Below are positions 54,552-63,145 of a DNA stretch of 64,000 nucleotides, piece by piece. Every line of letters begins with the position of its first letter. Position 1 is the first letter of the stretch. Source of the stretch: Luteibacter mycovicinus (GTDB lineage Bacteria; Pseudomonadota; Gammaproteobacteria; Xanthomonadales; Rhodanobacteraceae); assembly GCF_000745235.1 (NCBI RefSeq), contig NZ_JQNL01000001.1, positions 1,736,001 to 1,800,000 of the forward strand. Reading direction: 5' to 3'. The notes below the pieces were generated by a model. That model was not told where the DNA came from and did not search any database. It worked only from the letters and a program-made list of their open reading frames with translations. The position numbers were made by a program, and so were the translations under genes.

Positions 54552-55322
54552 CTACTGCGAGTCCTGTGCCTGCTGGCGCTGTTGTTGCTGTTCCATGCGG
54601 CGCTTCTGCACCGCCTGCTTCAGTGCTTCGATGCGTGCACGCTGCAAGGCGTCGTCATCCTGTCGCGGCGGCGACTGTCGTGCACCGGCATCGACCGGGT
54701 GCGGAAGCGCCGGACCGGTCATGCCCGACGACTGGGATGGTTCCACACGCATCGCCCCCGGTGGCAAGGGCTGAACCGGCGTCGCCTGCGGCGGCTGACC
54801 GGGGCCGTTTCCGGGTCGCCTGGCGTCCTTGGCGAGCGCATCGGGCGCGCTCACTTTGAGCGTGAGTTCGCGGTGCTCGCCACCGTTGTCGAATATGGCG
54901 CTGCGCGGCGTGAGCGACGCGAGCGTCCAGTGGCCTTCGGCCAGCGGTGAGCCCTCTTTTACGCGGACGGTGACATCCTTGCCCTTGTCGCGCAGCAGCG
55001 CCATGCGCAAGCCGGGCGTCACGATGATGCCCGTGAGTTCGAGGTCGCCGATGTTGCTGGCGTTGTCGTCGTCACCCGCGGCCGCGACCGGCTTGCGATC
55101 GGCCATGAACAAAGGACGCTGCCAGACCTCGGCAAACCGTACGAGCGGCACGGGCGTGGGCATCGCCACAGGGCGGGTCGCGGGCAGCGGCTGCGGGCCG
55201 GCGGGATCGTCCCAGCGAACGCCACGACCCACGCCTGCCGCGAGGACACAAAGTACGCCCACGAGGACGATGACGACACCACCCAGCACGGGTGTCAGAC
55301 GACGCTGGCCGGCCGCATTCAT
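54552..55322 (-). CDS. gspN: type II secretion system protein N (XpsN-like)
   Basis: 256 residues. A single hydrophobic segment near the N-terminus (GGVVIVLVGVLCVLAAGVG) anchors it in the inner membrane. A Pro-rich linker, a beta-rich domain with LELTGIIVTPGLRMALLRDKG and a Gln-rich C-terminal tail follow. It resembles the GspC homology-region plan and is placed between gspM and gspD as in xps, where XpsN bridges to the secretin. It overlaps the gspM stop as ATGA. Confidence 0.78.
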   Translation of the reverse strand: MNAAGQRRLTPVLGGVVIVLVGVLCVLAAGVGRGVRWDDPAGPQPLPATRPVAMPTPVPLVRFAEVWQRPLFMADRKPVAAAGDDDNASNIGDLELTGIIVTPGLRMALLRDKGKDVTVRVKEGSPLAEGHWTLASLTPRSAIFDNGGEHRELTLKVSAPDALAKDARRPGNGPGQPPQATPVQPLPPGAMRVEPSQSSGMTGPALPHPVDAGARQSPPRQDDDALQRARIEALKQAVQKRRMEQQQQRQQAQDSQ

Positions 55323-55915
55323 GTCGCCGCCTTTGCCGTGCGGGCGGCATGGATGTAACCGGATACGGTGAACTGAACTTCCATGGGCGCCGCGCCGCCG
55401 GCGCGTGCCGCGACCGGGTTCCGGTAGATGCTGAAGTCCTCGATGAAGAGATACGGCGTGGCGTTTTCGATGTCGTGGATCACGGCCGTCATGGGCTGCA
55501 TCTGGCAGCGAAGGCTGATGTTCACGGTGACCTTGCGGTAGGGGTCGCTCGCTTTTTCCTGACTCGGAACCGGCATTTTCTGGACCACGTCGCAGGCACC
55601 GTCTTCCTTGTGCGCCGCGGCGACGTCGACGATGCGCTGCATCAACCCGGCGGCGGCGGCGTTGGTGTCGTCGCCCGGCAGGAAGGCATCGCTGTGCGTC
55701 TGTCCCTGCTCGAGCGAGGCCAGACGCTTTTCGAGCTGCGGGCGCTCGGCGATGGCCGCCGCGTAACGCCTCTGCGTGTCACGAAGGTCGTCCATTTCGT
55801 CGGCCATGGCGGACTGCGGCGCCACGAACCACCAATGGATGAAAAGGAAATACGCGATCGCCAGGACCACGATCGCGAGAAGGATGGCGGCGACGCGGGA
55901 TTCAGCGGGCTTCAT
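55319..55915 (-). CDS. gspM: type II secretion system protein M
   Basis: 198 residues from the ATG at 55915; a longer upstream start would add an arginine-rich leader and increase the overlap with gspL. It has the single N-terminal membrane segment (VAAILLAIVVLAIAYFLFI) and a periplasmic coiled and ferredoxin-like domain. GspM stabilises GspL in the inner-membrane platform. It overlaps gspL by 14 bases and gspN by an ATGA. Confidence 0.85.
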   Translation of the reverse strand: MKPAESRVAAILLAIVVLAIAYFLFIHWWFVAPQSAMADEMDDLRDTQRRYAAAIAERPQLEKRLASLEQGQTHSDAFLPGDDTNAAAAGLMQRIVDVAAAHKEDGACDVVQKMPVPSQEKASDPYRKVTVNISLRCQMQPMTAVIHDIENATPYLFIEDFSIYRNPVAARAGGAAPMEVQFTVSGYIHAARTAKAAT

Positions 55916-57146
55916 GCGCACGGGGTGCCTCCTTCGCGCTGGTCGAAGCCGCTGCGACGGTTGTGCCGCCGGCCGGCGCGGATGCGCTGCCTGCACGCGC
56001 GGGGTGAGCCACGGCGGGGACTGTTTCCGGTTTCGGAATCAGTGCCTTCGCCTGCATGTAGAAGCGCTCCTTGCCGGAGGTGGGGTCGGCCTGGATGGTT
56101 CCCTGGAAACTCGGGTCGCCGATGCTGCGCGCGCCCTTGAGGGCATCGATGAGCCGTGCCGCCTGAGGACTCTGACCCTGGAAGCCCAGCTGACCGCTGG
56201 CATTGAGCGTAAAGCGTTCGAGCCAGGTGTCATCCGGCAGGCGCTGGGTGAGCTCCTCGAGCACGGGAAGCACCGCGGCCGTCTCCGTCTTGCGACGGGC
56301 CAGGAAACCCGAGGCACCCGCGCTGTCCGTGAGTTTCTGGCGCAAGGCCTTCACCCGCCGCGCATCGCTTTCCATTCCTTCGACTTCGGCACGCATCGCC
56401 TCGAGCGAGAGATGACGGTTGTGCAGCCACATCGCCATGACGCCGAGCGTCAGCAGAGCGATGGCCGCGACGAGAAAGAGATTGAGACGGCCTCGGCGAT
56501 CGACGCGGCGCGGAGCGCGTGCCGGTGGGAGAAGATCGACACCGGCCAGATCGTATCCGTCCGCGACATCGACGCGGTCCGGCGCGATGCCGAGCACGGC
56601 GAGTTCGTCCAGCAGGGGATCCAGCGCGCTGCGAGGCGTGGCGGCGAGCTCGGCCACGAAGCGGCCCTCCGCGCCGGCCGCGCCGAGATCGCGCACACCG
56701 AAATGGATCTCCTCCGCCCGGAAAGGGGTCTGCCTGTCGAGATCGAAACCGACCACCTGACGCAGGTTGTCGCGCGCCGCGATCGGCAGGACGAGGCGGC
56801 GACGCAGGACCTGCGCCGCGGGCAAAACGAGGGCGACGCGCCGGTCGGCGGGATCGGCTTCGGCCAGCGCCTTCGCCAGGAGGGCGGTCCGATGCTCGGT
56901 CGTATCCATGTCGGCCGCCTCGGCCACGGCGAAACCCTCGCCGGCGCGACGCAACGACCAGCTGTCATCGTGTCGTTCGACCGCATACCAGCGTTCGCCA
57001 CCGGCGAAGGTATCGCGCCAGCGCGCGGGCATCAGCGCCGACAGCTCGCCACCCCACCAGCGCAGGAACCCTGGCAGCGCGCTGCCTCGCCAGGCGCGGC
57101 GAAGTCGCTCGATCTGCAACTGGGAGGCGTCCTGCAAAGCGGTCAT
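55902..57146 (-). CDS. gspL: type II secretion system protein L
   Basis: 414 residues from the ATG at 57146, which overlaps the gspK stop as ATGA. The N-terminal cytoplasmic actin-like domain (about 1-250, with FDLDRQTPFRAEEIHFGVRD) recruits the GspE ATPase; a membrane segment near 265-285 (LNLFLVAAIALLTLGVMAMW) and a periplasmic domain follow. It anchors the ATPase to the inner membrane. Confidence 0.9.
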   Translation of the reverse strand: MTALQDASQLQIERLRRAWRGSALPGFLRWWGGELSALMPARWRDTFAGGERWYAVERHDDSWSLRRAGEGFAVAEAADMDTTEHRTALLAKALAEADPADRRVALVLPAAQVLRRRLVLPIAARDNLRQVVGFDLDRQTPFRAEEIHFGVRDLGAAGAEGRFVAELAATPRSALDPLLDELAVLGIAPDRVDVADGYDLAGVDLLPPARAPRRVDRRGRLNLFLVAAIALLTLGVMAMWLHNRHLSLEAMRAEVEGMESDARRVKALRQKLTDSAGASGFLARRKTETAAVLPVLEELTQRLPDDTWLERFTLNASGQLGFQGQSPQAARLIDALKGARSIGDPSFQGTIQADPTSGKERFYMQAKALIPKPETVPAVAHPARAGSASAPAGGTTVAAASTSAKEAPRAHEAR

Positions 57147-57997
57147 TCCTCGTCTCCTTCGCGCCAACGCAGTACGGCGTAGGGCTGATTTCCTGATCTT
57201 ATCCCACGCAGTCGGATCGTCGATGTAAGGGAACTCCTGGTTCCGTCGTCAAGGATCGCCTGCGCACGTATCGTGTGCGTGACACCGTTGCCACCCGCCG
57301 CGGCCGCACCCGTGGCCTGCCCTCGCGCCGAGAGGATCGCCGTCGCGCCGGCGCTGCCGAGACCGGGGATCGCCGCCAGAGCGAGTGGCTGCGCGTGTTC
57401 GGTGTTGGGCCGTTCGCGACCCGACCAGATGGTCAGAACCGGGGCGACCTGCGCCCAGAGCTGCGCATCCATACCGAGCACCATGCGCCCCTCTTCCACC
57501 GTCGCGAAGGGCCCGTTGCGAGGGCCGTAGCCCAGGCCCGCCGCTTCATACTGTGGTTGCTTCGCGCCGTTGGGCAGCGCCGCATCGCCCGCGCGGCGCC
57601 AGTCCTGGATGGCCGCCGAGAGGTGGCTCGCCTTGTCGTCGTTCGCACCCGCCGCTTTGAACAGCCCTGTCAGGACGTCATCGGAAGCCGCGTTGAGATC
57701 GACCTTCCCATCTTCGTCGACGATGGTGAGGGTGACCTTCGCGTCGTCGAATTCGAAGAGGTAAGGACGACCGTCCGCCACCCACCGCGAATCGATGTCC
57801 GTGGACTGCAGCGCCTGAATGGCCCGGATCACACCGGCCTCCGCCGCGTAGTGCGCGCGCGTCTGAGCGAATTGATAGCGGGCCTGCAGGCCCTCGGTAC
57901 GGGCCAGCGCCGCGAAGCCGCCAAGCATGATGGCCAGGAGCGTGCAGCCCCACAGCACGATGAGCAGCGCGACGCCGCGTTGCCTTACGTCCATCAT
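57143..57997 (-). CDS. gspK: type II secretion minor pseudopilin K
   Basis: 284 residues. Prepilin-type start with a hydrophobic helix (RQRGVALLIVLWGCTLLAIMLGG), but lacking Glu at mature position 5, as is usual for GspK. It is much larger than other pseudopilins and caps the pseudopilus tip with GspI and GspJ. The start ATG at 57997 overlaps the gspJ stop as ATGA; an alternative ATG lies one codon downstream. Confidence 0.9.
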   Translation of the reverse strand: MMDVRQRGVALLIVLWGCTLLAIMLGGFAALARTEGLQARYQFAQTRAHYAAEAGVIRAIQALQSTDIDSRWVADGRPYLFEFDDAKVTLTIVDEDGKVDLNAASDDVLTGLFKAAGANDDKASHLSAAIQDWRRAGDAALPNGAKQPQYEAAGLGYGPRNGPFATVEEGRMVLGMDAQLWAQVAPVLTIWSGRERPNTEHAQPLALAAIPGLGSAGATAILSARGQATGAAAAGGNGVTHTIRAQAILDDGTRSSLTSTIRLRGIRSGNQPYAVLRWREGDEE

Positions 57998-58659
57998 CGG
58001 ATCACCGGCCCGCGCGTTCCGCGCGTCAGGGAAAAGCCGTTGCGCGATGCCGTCGGATCGAGACGGATGGGCGCGACCAGTGTGGGAAAGGCGACGTTGC
58101 CGCCGACGTCGAGCGCCAGACGGACAAGGGAAGGCGTACGCCGGGTATCGTCCCAGCTCTCCTGCCAGTCACCTGGCTGGTTCTTGTCGTCCATGCCGCG
58201 GTAACTGAAGGCGCCTTTGCGAATGCCGCGAAGCAACACCTCGGGTTCGCCGATCGGCCTGGGCTCACCGCCGTTGGGCGGCAGGAGCGAAAGCGCGACT
58301 TCGAGACGATAGCCATCGTTGCCGTCGCGCACCAGCGACACGGCCTGCAGTTGCGGTCCGAGTCGTGAAAGGTATCCCGGCATGGGTGCGACGAAGCGCA
58401 GCGTCGTCGCGTCGCCGGAAAAAACGATCGGATCGCCGTCGTCGGTTTCAGCAAAGGGAACGATCAGCGCCTGGGCGATCTCGGTGCGCAGGTAGCCCTG
58501 GGCGGAACGGATCTCGTCCATGCGCTGGATGGCTTCGCTACCGCTGCGGACGATGCGCGACGCCGTACTGATGCCCGAATACACACCGAGCAGGACGATG
58601 GTCAGCAGCGCGAGCGCCGCCAGTACTTCCATGAGGCTGAAGCCACGCTGCCGCGTCAT
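57994..58659 (-). CDS. gspJ: type II secretion minor pseudopilin J
   Basis: 221 residues. The prepilin peptidase site RG^FSLMEVLAAL is present, with Glu at mature position 5. It forms part of the pseudopilus tip complex. It overlaps gspI and gspK by ATGA sequences, so translation of the whole run is coupled. Confidence 0.92.
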   Translation of the reverse strand: MTRQRGFSLMEVLAALALLTIVLLGVYSGISTASRIVRSGSEAIQRMDEIRSAQGYLRTEIAQALIVPFAETDDGDPIVFSGDATTLRFVAPMPGYLSRLGPQLQAVSLVRDGNDGYRLEVALSLLPPNGGEPRPIGEPEVLLRGIRKGAFSYRGMDDKNQPGDWQESWDDTRRTPSLVRLALDVGGNVAFPTLVAPIRLDPTASRNGFSLTRGTRGPVIR

Positions 58660-59078
58660 GGCTGTCCCTCCTGCCCCGAGCCGCCCATGCGCAGCGTGGA
58701 GAACCGCGCGTGCCGCTCACTGCCCTCCGGCCCCCACATGACGTCGAGGTCGATGCGATAGATCACGGCCGCGGCCATGGCGCCATCCGGCACCGGACGG
58801 GCACCGGGGACCTGATAACGGCTGACGTTCATCCGCCAGCGATAGGTGTCGTCGATGCGGCCCTCGCTGTCACCCTCGCGTATCGGGTCCATGACGAACG
58901 CGCCGTCGAGCAGCGAACGGGCACGCAGCGCGGCCTGGGTTCGCTCGTTGGCGCGTGCCGTCAGGCTCATCGAACTGCCCGCCACCTGCATCAGCGCCGC
59001 GAAGGCGATGGCAAGCACGGCGATGGCGGCGATGACTTCGAGCAGACTGAAACCATTCTGTCGGTCTATGCGCTTCAT
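58656..59078 (-). CDS. gspI: type II secretion minor pseudopilin I
   Basis: 140 residues from the ATG at 59078, selected because it overlaps the gspH stop as ATGA and begins six residues before NG^FSLLEVIAAIAVLA. It is a small minor pseudopilin of the tip complex, of typical length. A longer upstream frame exists but would bury the prepilin site. Confidence 0.92.
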   Translation of the reverse strand: MKRIDRQNGFSLLEVIAAIAVLAIAFAALMQVAGSSMSLTARANERTQAALRARSLLDGAFVMDPIREGDSEGRIDDTYRWRMNVSRYQVPGARPVPDGAMAAAVIYRIDLDVMWGPEGSERHARFSTLRMGGSGQEGQP

Positions 59079-59515
59079 CGCGTGTCCACGACCTGGATGG
59101 CGCCGGTCAGCCACGCGACGTTGACGTGCCACTCGCGTGCGCCACGCTTGAGCGTGATGCGACCTCCGGTGGAACTGCCGTCGGGAAAGAAGCGGATACG
59201 CCCGGTGGTCGCGTTGGCCTGGTCTTCGCGGGCGCTGGTGATCGACACGCGCATGTCCCAGGGTAGCCGCACGTCGCCTTTGCCAGGCGCACGATAGGTG
59301 GCCGCCGAGGTGTCGACTTCGAGCGCCAGGCTTTCGCCTTTCACGATCGACTGCGCCCGCGTCCAGCGCAGCGCCGCCGCGAGTTCACCGCTGGCCGCGT
59401 TGACGCGAGCGCTGGCAAGCCCCTGGGTCACCGGGATTGAGACGGCCGCCGCCGCGATCCCGATCAGGAGGATTACGGCCAGCATCTCGAACAGCGTGAA
59501 TCCGCGCGTGCGCAT
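59075..59515 (-). CDS. gspH: type II secretion minor pseudopilin H
   Basis: 146 residues. Prepilin site RG^FTLFEMLAVILLIG at the N-terminus, then a helical stem and a beta-sheet globular domain. It links the major-pseudopilin body and the tip complex. The stop overlaps the gspI start. Confidence 0.92.
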   Translation of the reverse strand: MRTRGFTLFEMLAVILLIGIAAAAVSIPVTQGLASARVNAASGELAAALRWTRAQSIVKGESLALEVDTSAATYRAPGKGDVRLPWDMRVSITSAREDQANATTGRIRFFPDGSSTGGRITLKRGAREWHVNVAWLTGAIQVVDTR

Positions 59516-59541
59516 GGCCGTTATCCGTCCGTCCTGCCGGA

Positions 59542-59967
59542 TTACTGCCAGTTGCCGTAGTCGGCCGAGTAGCCGTCGCCGCCCGCCTTGCCGTCCTGCC
59601 CATAGAACACGAGGTCGAAGCTGCCGTGCTCACCCGGGTAGCGATAGCCGAACGGATGACCCCAGGGATCCTTCAGATCGGATTCCTTGGCATACGGTCC
59701 TTGCCAGTTTTGTGCATCGGCCGGCTTGGTGGTGAGGTCGTCGAGACTGTGCGGCGGGCTGCCGTTGTCGAGGGCGTAGTTTTCGATCTTCTGGCCCAGC
59801 GTGGTCACCTGGGCCTTGCCGGCACCGTACTTGCCCTTATCGACGTTCTTGCCGACCTGGGTCACCACGATGGCACCGATGATGCCGATCAGCACGATCA
59901 CGGCGAGCATTTCCAGCAGCGTGAAGCCGCGGGCGTGGCTGTGACGGAGGGTACGGTTCACGCGCAT
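59542..59967 (-). CDS. gspG: type II secretion major pseudopilin
   Basis: 141 residues. Prepilin site RG^FTLLEMLAVIVLIGIIG and the C-terminal calcium-loop region (DPWGHPFGYRYPGEHGSFD through GYSADYGNWQ) are characteristic of GspG. It polymerises into the pseudopilus that drives export. Its separate spacing (26-base gaps on both sides) may permit higher expression than the overlapping minor pseudopilins. Confidence 0.95.
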   Translation of the reverse strand: MRVNRTLRHSHARGFTLLEMLAVIVLIGIIGAIVVTQVGKNVDKGKYGAGKAQVTTLGQKIENYALDNGSPPHSLDDLTTKPADAQNWQGPYAKESDLKDPWGHPFGYRYPGEHGSFDLVFYGQDGKAGGDGYSADYGNWQ

Positions 59968-59994
59968 GGGACAAGCTCCTTGAAACGGGTTCGA

Positions 59995-61212
59995 TCAGTT
60001 GATGTTGCTGGTAAGACTGAGCAACGGCAGCAGGATTGCCGCCATGATGAAAGCGACCATCACGGTCATGACGATGGTCAGTGCCGGCACCAGCGCCGCC
60101 AGCAGGCGGTCGATGGCGCGCTTGGCCTCGACGTCGAAGGTGTCGGCGACCTTGAGCAGCATGGTGTCGAGCGCGCCGGCTTCCTCGCCGACCTGGATCA
60201 TCTGCAACGCCAGCCGTGGGAAGCGCTCGGTCTGGGCGAGGGAAGTGCCGAGTCCCGCACCACCCTTGACCCGCTCGGCGGCCTGTTCGAGTGCCTGGTC
60301 GAGCGCGCGGTTGCCGGTGACCTGACGGGCGATCGCCAGCGACGACAACAAGGGCACGCCGTTCTTGAGCAGGGTACCCAGCGTACGGGCGATGCGTGCC
60401 GTCTCGACCTTCAGAAGCAAGGGGCCGGCGACACGCATGGTCAACAGACGGCCGTGGAAAGCGAGCTTCGTATCGGGGTCGCGCAAACGCAGACGCAGGA
60501 AGGCGCCGAGCACGACCATGACCAGAACGATGGCCCACCACCAGTCGCTGATCACCGTGCCGAGCGCCAGCACGACCTGCGTGATCAGCGGGATCGGGAC
60601 CTGCATGTCGGCGAAGATCGGCACGAACTGCGGCACCACGTAGGCGAGCAGCAGCACCAGCGAGCCGAGCACGCCGACCATCAGGAAAGCCGGATAGATC
60701 AGGGCATTGATGATGCTGCCGCGCAAGGCCTGCGCACGCTCGAGGTAATCGGCCAGGCGCCGCAGCGTTTCGTCGAGCGAGCCACCGGCTTCGCCCGCAC
60801 GCACCAGGCTCACGTAGAGACGCGGAAAGACACCGTTCTCTTCATCCAGTGCCGTGGACAGGGTCGTTCCGCCGCGCACGCGATCGCGCACGCGCTCGAC
60901 CAGATTCTTCGCGCGATCGCCCTCGGGGAGGTCAAGCAGGATACCCAGCGCGCGGTCCAGCGGCTGTCCGGCGCCCAGCAAGGTCGCGAGCTGATGCGTG
61001 AACTGCGCGAGCTGATCGCCCGTGAAAGGTCCCTTGCGAAACAGCGCGGCGATCCCGCCGCCCGATGCGGCACCGTCCGCGGGCGCGGCCTCCAGCGGCG
61101 TATGGCCCTGGTCCTGGAGGCGCGCCACCACGTCCGCGACGGAAGAAGCCTCCATCCGACCGGTAAGGGCTTCGCCTGCGGCACTGATCGCGCGGTAACG
61201 GAACATGCTCAT
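59995..61212 (-). CDS. gspF: type II secretion inner-membrane platform protein
   Basis: 405 residues. Two GspF cytoplasmic domains each followed by membrane segments, with three hydrophobic helices (around LVLLLAYVVPQFVPIF, WWWAIVLVMVVLGAFL and the C-terminal TIVMTVMVAFIMAAILLPLL). It is the polytopic core of the assembly platform, beneath which the GspE ATPase works. Length is typical. Confidence 0.95.
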   Translation of the reverse strand: MSMFRYRAISAAGEALTGRMEASSVADVVARLQDQGHTPLEAAPADGAASGGGIAALFRKGPFTGDQLAQFTHQLATLLGAGQPLDRALGILLDLPEGDRAKNLVERVRDRVRGGTTLSTALDEENGVFPRLYVSLVRAGEAGGSLDETLRRLADYLERAQALRGSIINALIYPAFLMVGVLGSLVLLLAYVVPQFVPIFADMQVPIPLITQVVLALGTVISDWWWAIVLVMVVLGAFLRLRLRDPDTKLAFHGRLLTMRVAGPLLLKVETARIARTLGTLLKNGVPLLSSLAIARQVTGNRALDQALEQAAERVKGGAGLGTSLAQTERFPRLALQMIQVGEEAGALDTMLLKVADTFDVEAKRAIDRLLAALVPALTIVMTVMVAFIMAAILLPLLSLTSNIN

Positions 61213-61222
61213 GGGTGTGGGC

Positions 61223-62947
61223 CTAGGATTCCTGCGTCACGCGCAGGACTTCCTCGATCGTGGTGATCCCAGCCACCGCCTTCGCGAGACCGTCCTCGTA
61301 CATCGTGCGCATGCCCTCGGCGCGTGCCAGCCGTTCGATCTCACCGGCATCGGCGCGCTGCATGACCAGGCGGCGCAGCGGATCGCTCATGATGAGGAAC
61401 TCCATGATCGCCCGACGTCCGCGATAGCCCGTCGGATTGGCCGTGCTGGTGCCGGGCTTCCACAGACGGATGGGGCGCTCGTCGGTGTATTTGTGCAGCT
61501 CGAACTGCTCGATGACTTCGGGCAGGGCCTCGTACGGGACGGCCGTCTCGGGATCGAGCCGGCGAACCAGACGCTGGGCCAGGATGCCGTTGACGGTGGA
61601 GCCCAGGAGGTAATCCTCCACGCCCATGTCGAGCATGCGGGTGATGCCACCCGATGCGCTGTTGGTATGCAGCGTCGACAACACCAGATGGCCCGTGAGC
61701 GCCGACTGGATCGCGATCCGGCAGGTTTCCAGATCGCGCATTTCGCCGATCATGATGACGTCCGGATCCTGACGGACGATCGAGCGCAGCGCACCGGTGA
61801 AGTCCAGTCCGATCTGCGGTTTCACCTGAATCTGGTTGATGCCCTCGATCTGGTATTCGACCGGGTCCTCGACGGTGATGATCTTCACGTCGGGCGTATT
61901 GATCTGCGACAGCGCGGTGTACAGCGTGGTCGTCTTGCCCGAACCGGTAGGTCCGGTGACGAGCAGGATGCCATGCGGCCGGTCGAGCACCTCCACGAAG
62001 CGGTCGCGGAAATGCCCCGTGAAGCCCAGCGATTCAAAATCGAACACGACCGATTCGCGGTCGAGAATACGCATGACCACCGACTCGCCAAAGCTGGTCG
62101 GCACCGTGGAGACGCGAAGGTCGAGCTCCTTGCCCTGCACGCGGAGCTGAATACGACCATCCTGCGGCAGGCGACGCTCGGCGATGTTGAGCCGCGCCAT
62201 GATCTTTACACGGGATATGACAGCCGCCGTCGAACTGGACGGCGGCGCTTCGACCTCGTGCAGCACGCCATCGATGCGATAGCGCACCTTCAGGCGGTTC
62301 TCGAACGGCTCGATGTGCACGTCCGATGCGCGCTGCTCGACCGCACGCTGAAGAATCAGGTTGACCAGGCGGATGACCGGCGCTTCGGAAGCGAGATCGC
62401 GCAGGTGCTCGACATCGTCTTCGACCGCCGCGGTGCCGTCGAGGCTTTCGACGATGCTGCCCATGGCGGAACGACCCTGGCCGTAATAACGCTCGATCAG
62501 ATCGTCGATTTCCGAGCGCAGGCCCACGCGCAACCGGACCTCACGGCCCGTCGCCAGGCGCACCGCCTGCAGCGGGTAAGGATCGGCGGGGTCGGCCACG
62601 AGCAGGCCGAGGCCTTCGTCGCCCTCGCGCACCGGCACGACATGATATTGCTTGAGAAATCTTACGGAGAGTTCGACGTCGGCCGGCGGCAGCTCGGGAG
62701 CATCCTTGGCGGCGAGCAGGTCCAGCCGCAGCAGATCGGCCCAGGCGTCGGCAAGATCGCGCTCGGAGACCAGGCCAAGCCGCGCCATGAGCGAGGTCAG
62801 CGTGCCATCCGGGGTCTCATCGTGCAGGCGGCGCGCCCGCGCGAGATCGGTGTCCTTCAGGCGGCCGTGCGCGACCAGATGCGCGCAAACCTGGGCTTCG
62901 CCGGGTTCCCCGGTGAGCATGTCCTTATATTCGGTCATCGCAGACAT
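61223..62947 (-). CDS. gspE: type II secretion assembly ATPase
   Basis: 574 residues. N-terminal domain to about 160, then the ATPase core with Walker A GPTGSGKT at 332-339, Asp box VEDPVEYQIEG, Walker B VIMIGEMRD and His box GHLVLSTLHTNSA. The zinc-binding tetracysteine (CxxC pair) usually found between the ATPase core and the end is not visible; the corresponding stretch reads GTSTANPTGYRGRR. The gene opens the xps-order operon, which runs continuously to gspD. Confidence 0.95.
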   Translation of the reverse strand: MSAMTEYKDMLTGEPGEAQVCAHLVAHGRLKDTDLARARRLHDETPDGTLTSLMARLGLVSERDLADAWADLLRLDLLAAKDAPELPPADVELSVRFLKQYHVVPVREGDEGLGLLVADPADPYPLQAVRLATGREVRLRVGLRSEIDDLIERYYGQGRSAMGSIVESLDGTAAVEDDVEHLRDLASEAPVIRLVNLILQRAVEQRASDVHIEPFENRLKVRYRIDGVLHEVEAPPSSSTAAVISRVKIMARLNIAERRLPQDGRIQLRVQGKELDLRVSTVPTSFGESVVMRILDRESVVFDFESLGFTGHFRDRFVEVLDRPHGILLVTGPTGSGKTTTLYTALSQINTPDVKIITVEDPVEYQIEGINQIQVKPQIGLDFTGALRSIVRQDPDVIMIGEMRDLETCRIAIQSALTGHLVLSTLHTNSASGGITRMLDMGVEDYLLGSTVNGILAQRLVRRLDPETAVPYEALPEVIEQFELHKYTDERPIRLWKPGTSTANPTGYRGRRAIMEFLIMSDPLRRLVMQRADAGEIERLARAEGMRTMYEDGLAKAVAGITTIEEVLRVTQES

Positions 62948-63080
62948 GCCAACTCCACACGGTCCGTAGGTTACGTCTTGCCAGGCGGTCGTTCCTGACC
63001 GCGCGGGCCGCTATTGGTAGCACAGACCGTGTGTCGGGGGCGACCGGGAAACCTCCGATTCGCGACAGGGCTCAACAAGC

Positions 63081-63137
63081 GAAAGCCGGCGTTGCCGCCG
63101 GCTTTCAAGGACTTGGCGGCGCCGTGTAGGCGCCGCC
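63081..63137 (-). terminator. tandem hairpins downstream of the autotransporter gene
   Basis: Two strong stems lie between the autotransporter stop and gspE: GAAAGCCGGC/GCCGGCTTTC with a 6-base loop (63081-63106), and GGCGGCGCC/GGCGCCGCC with a 5-base loop (63115-63137). Neither has a clear T tract, so they may act as attenuating or protective structures. Confidence 0.5.
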
Positions 63138-63145
63138 GGGCGTAA

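Noticed and set aside
61205..62998. Long plus-strand frame opposite gspE
   Set aside because: Antisense shadow of gspE. The same applies to 52716-54446 (opposite gspD) and 59626-61266 (opposite gspF/gspG).
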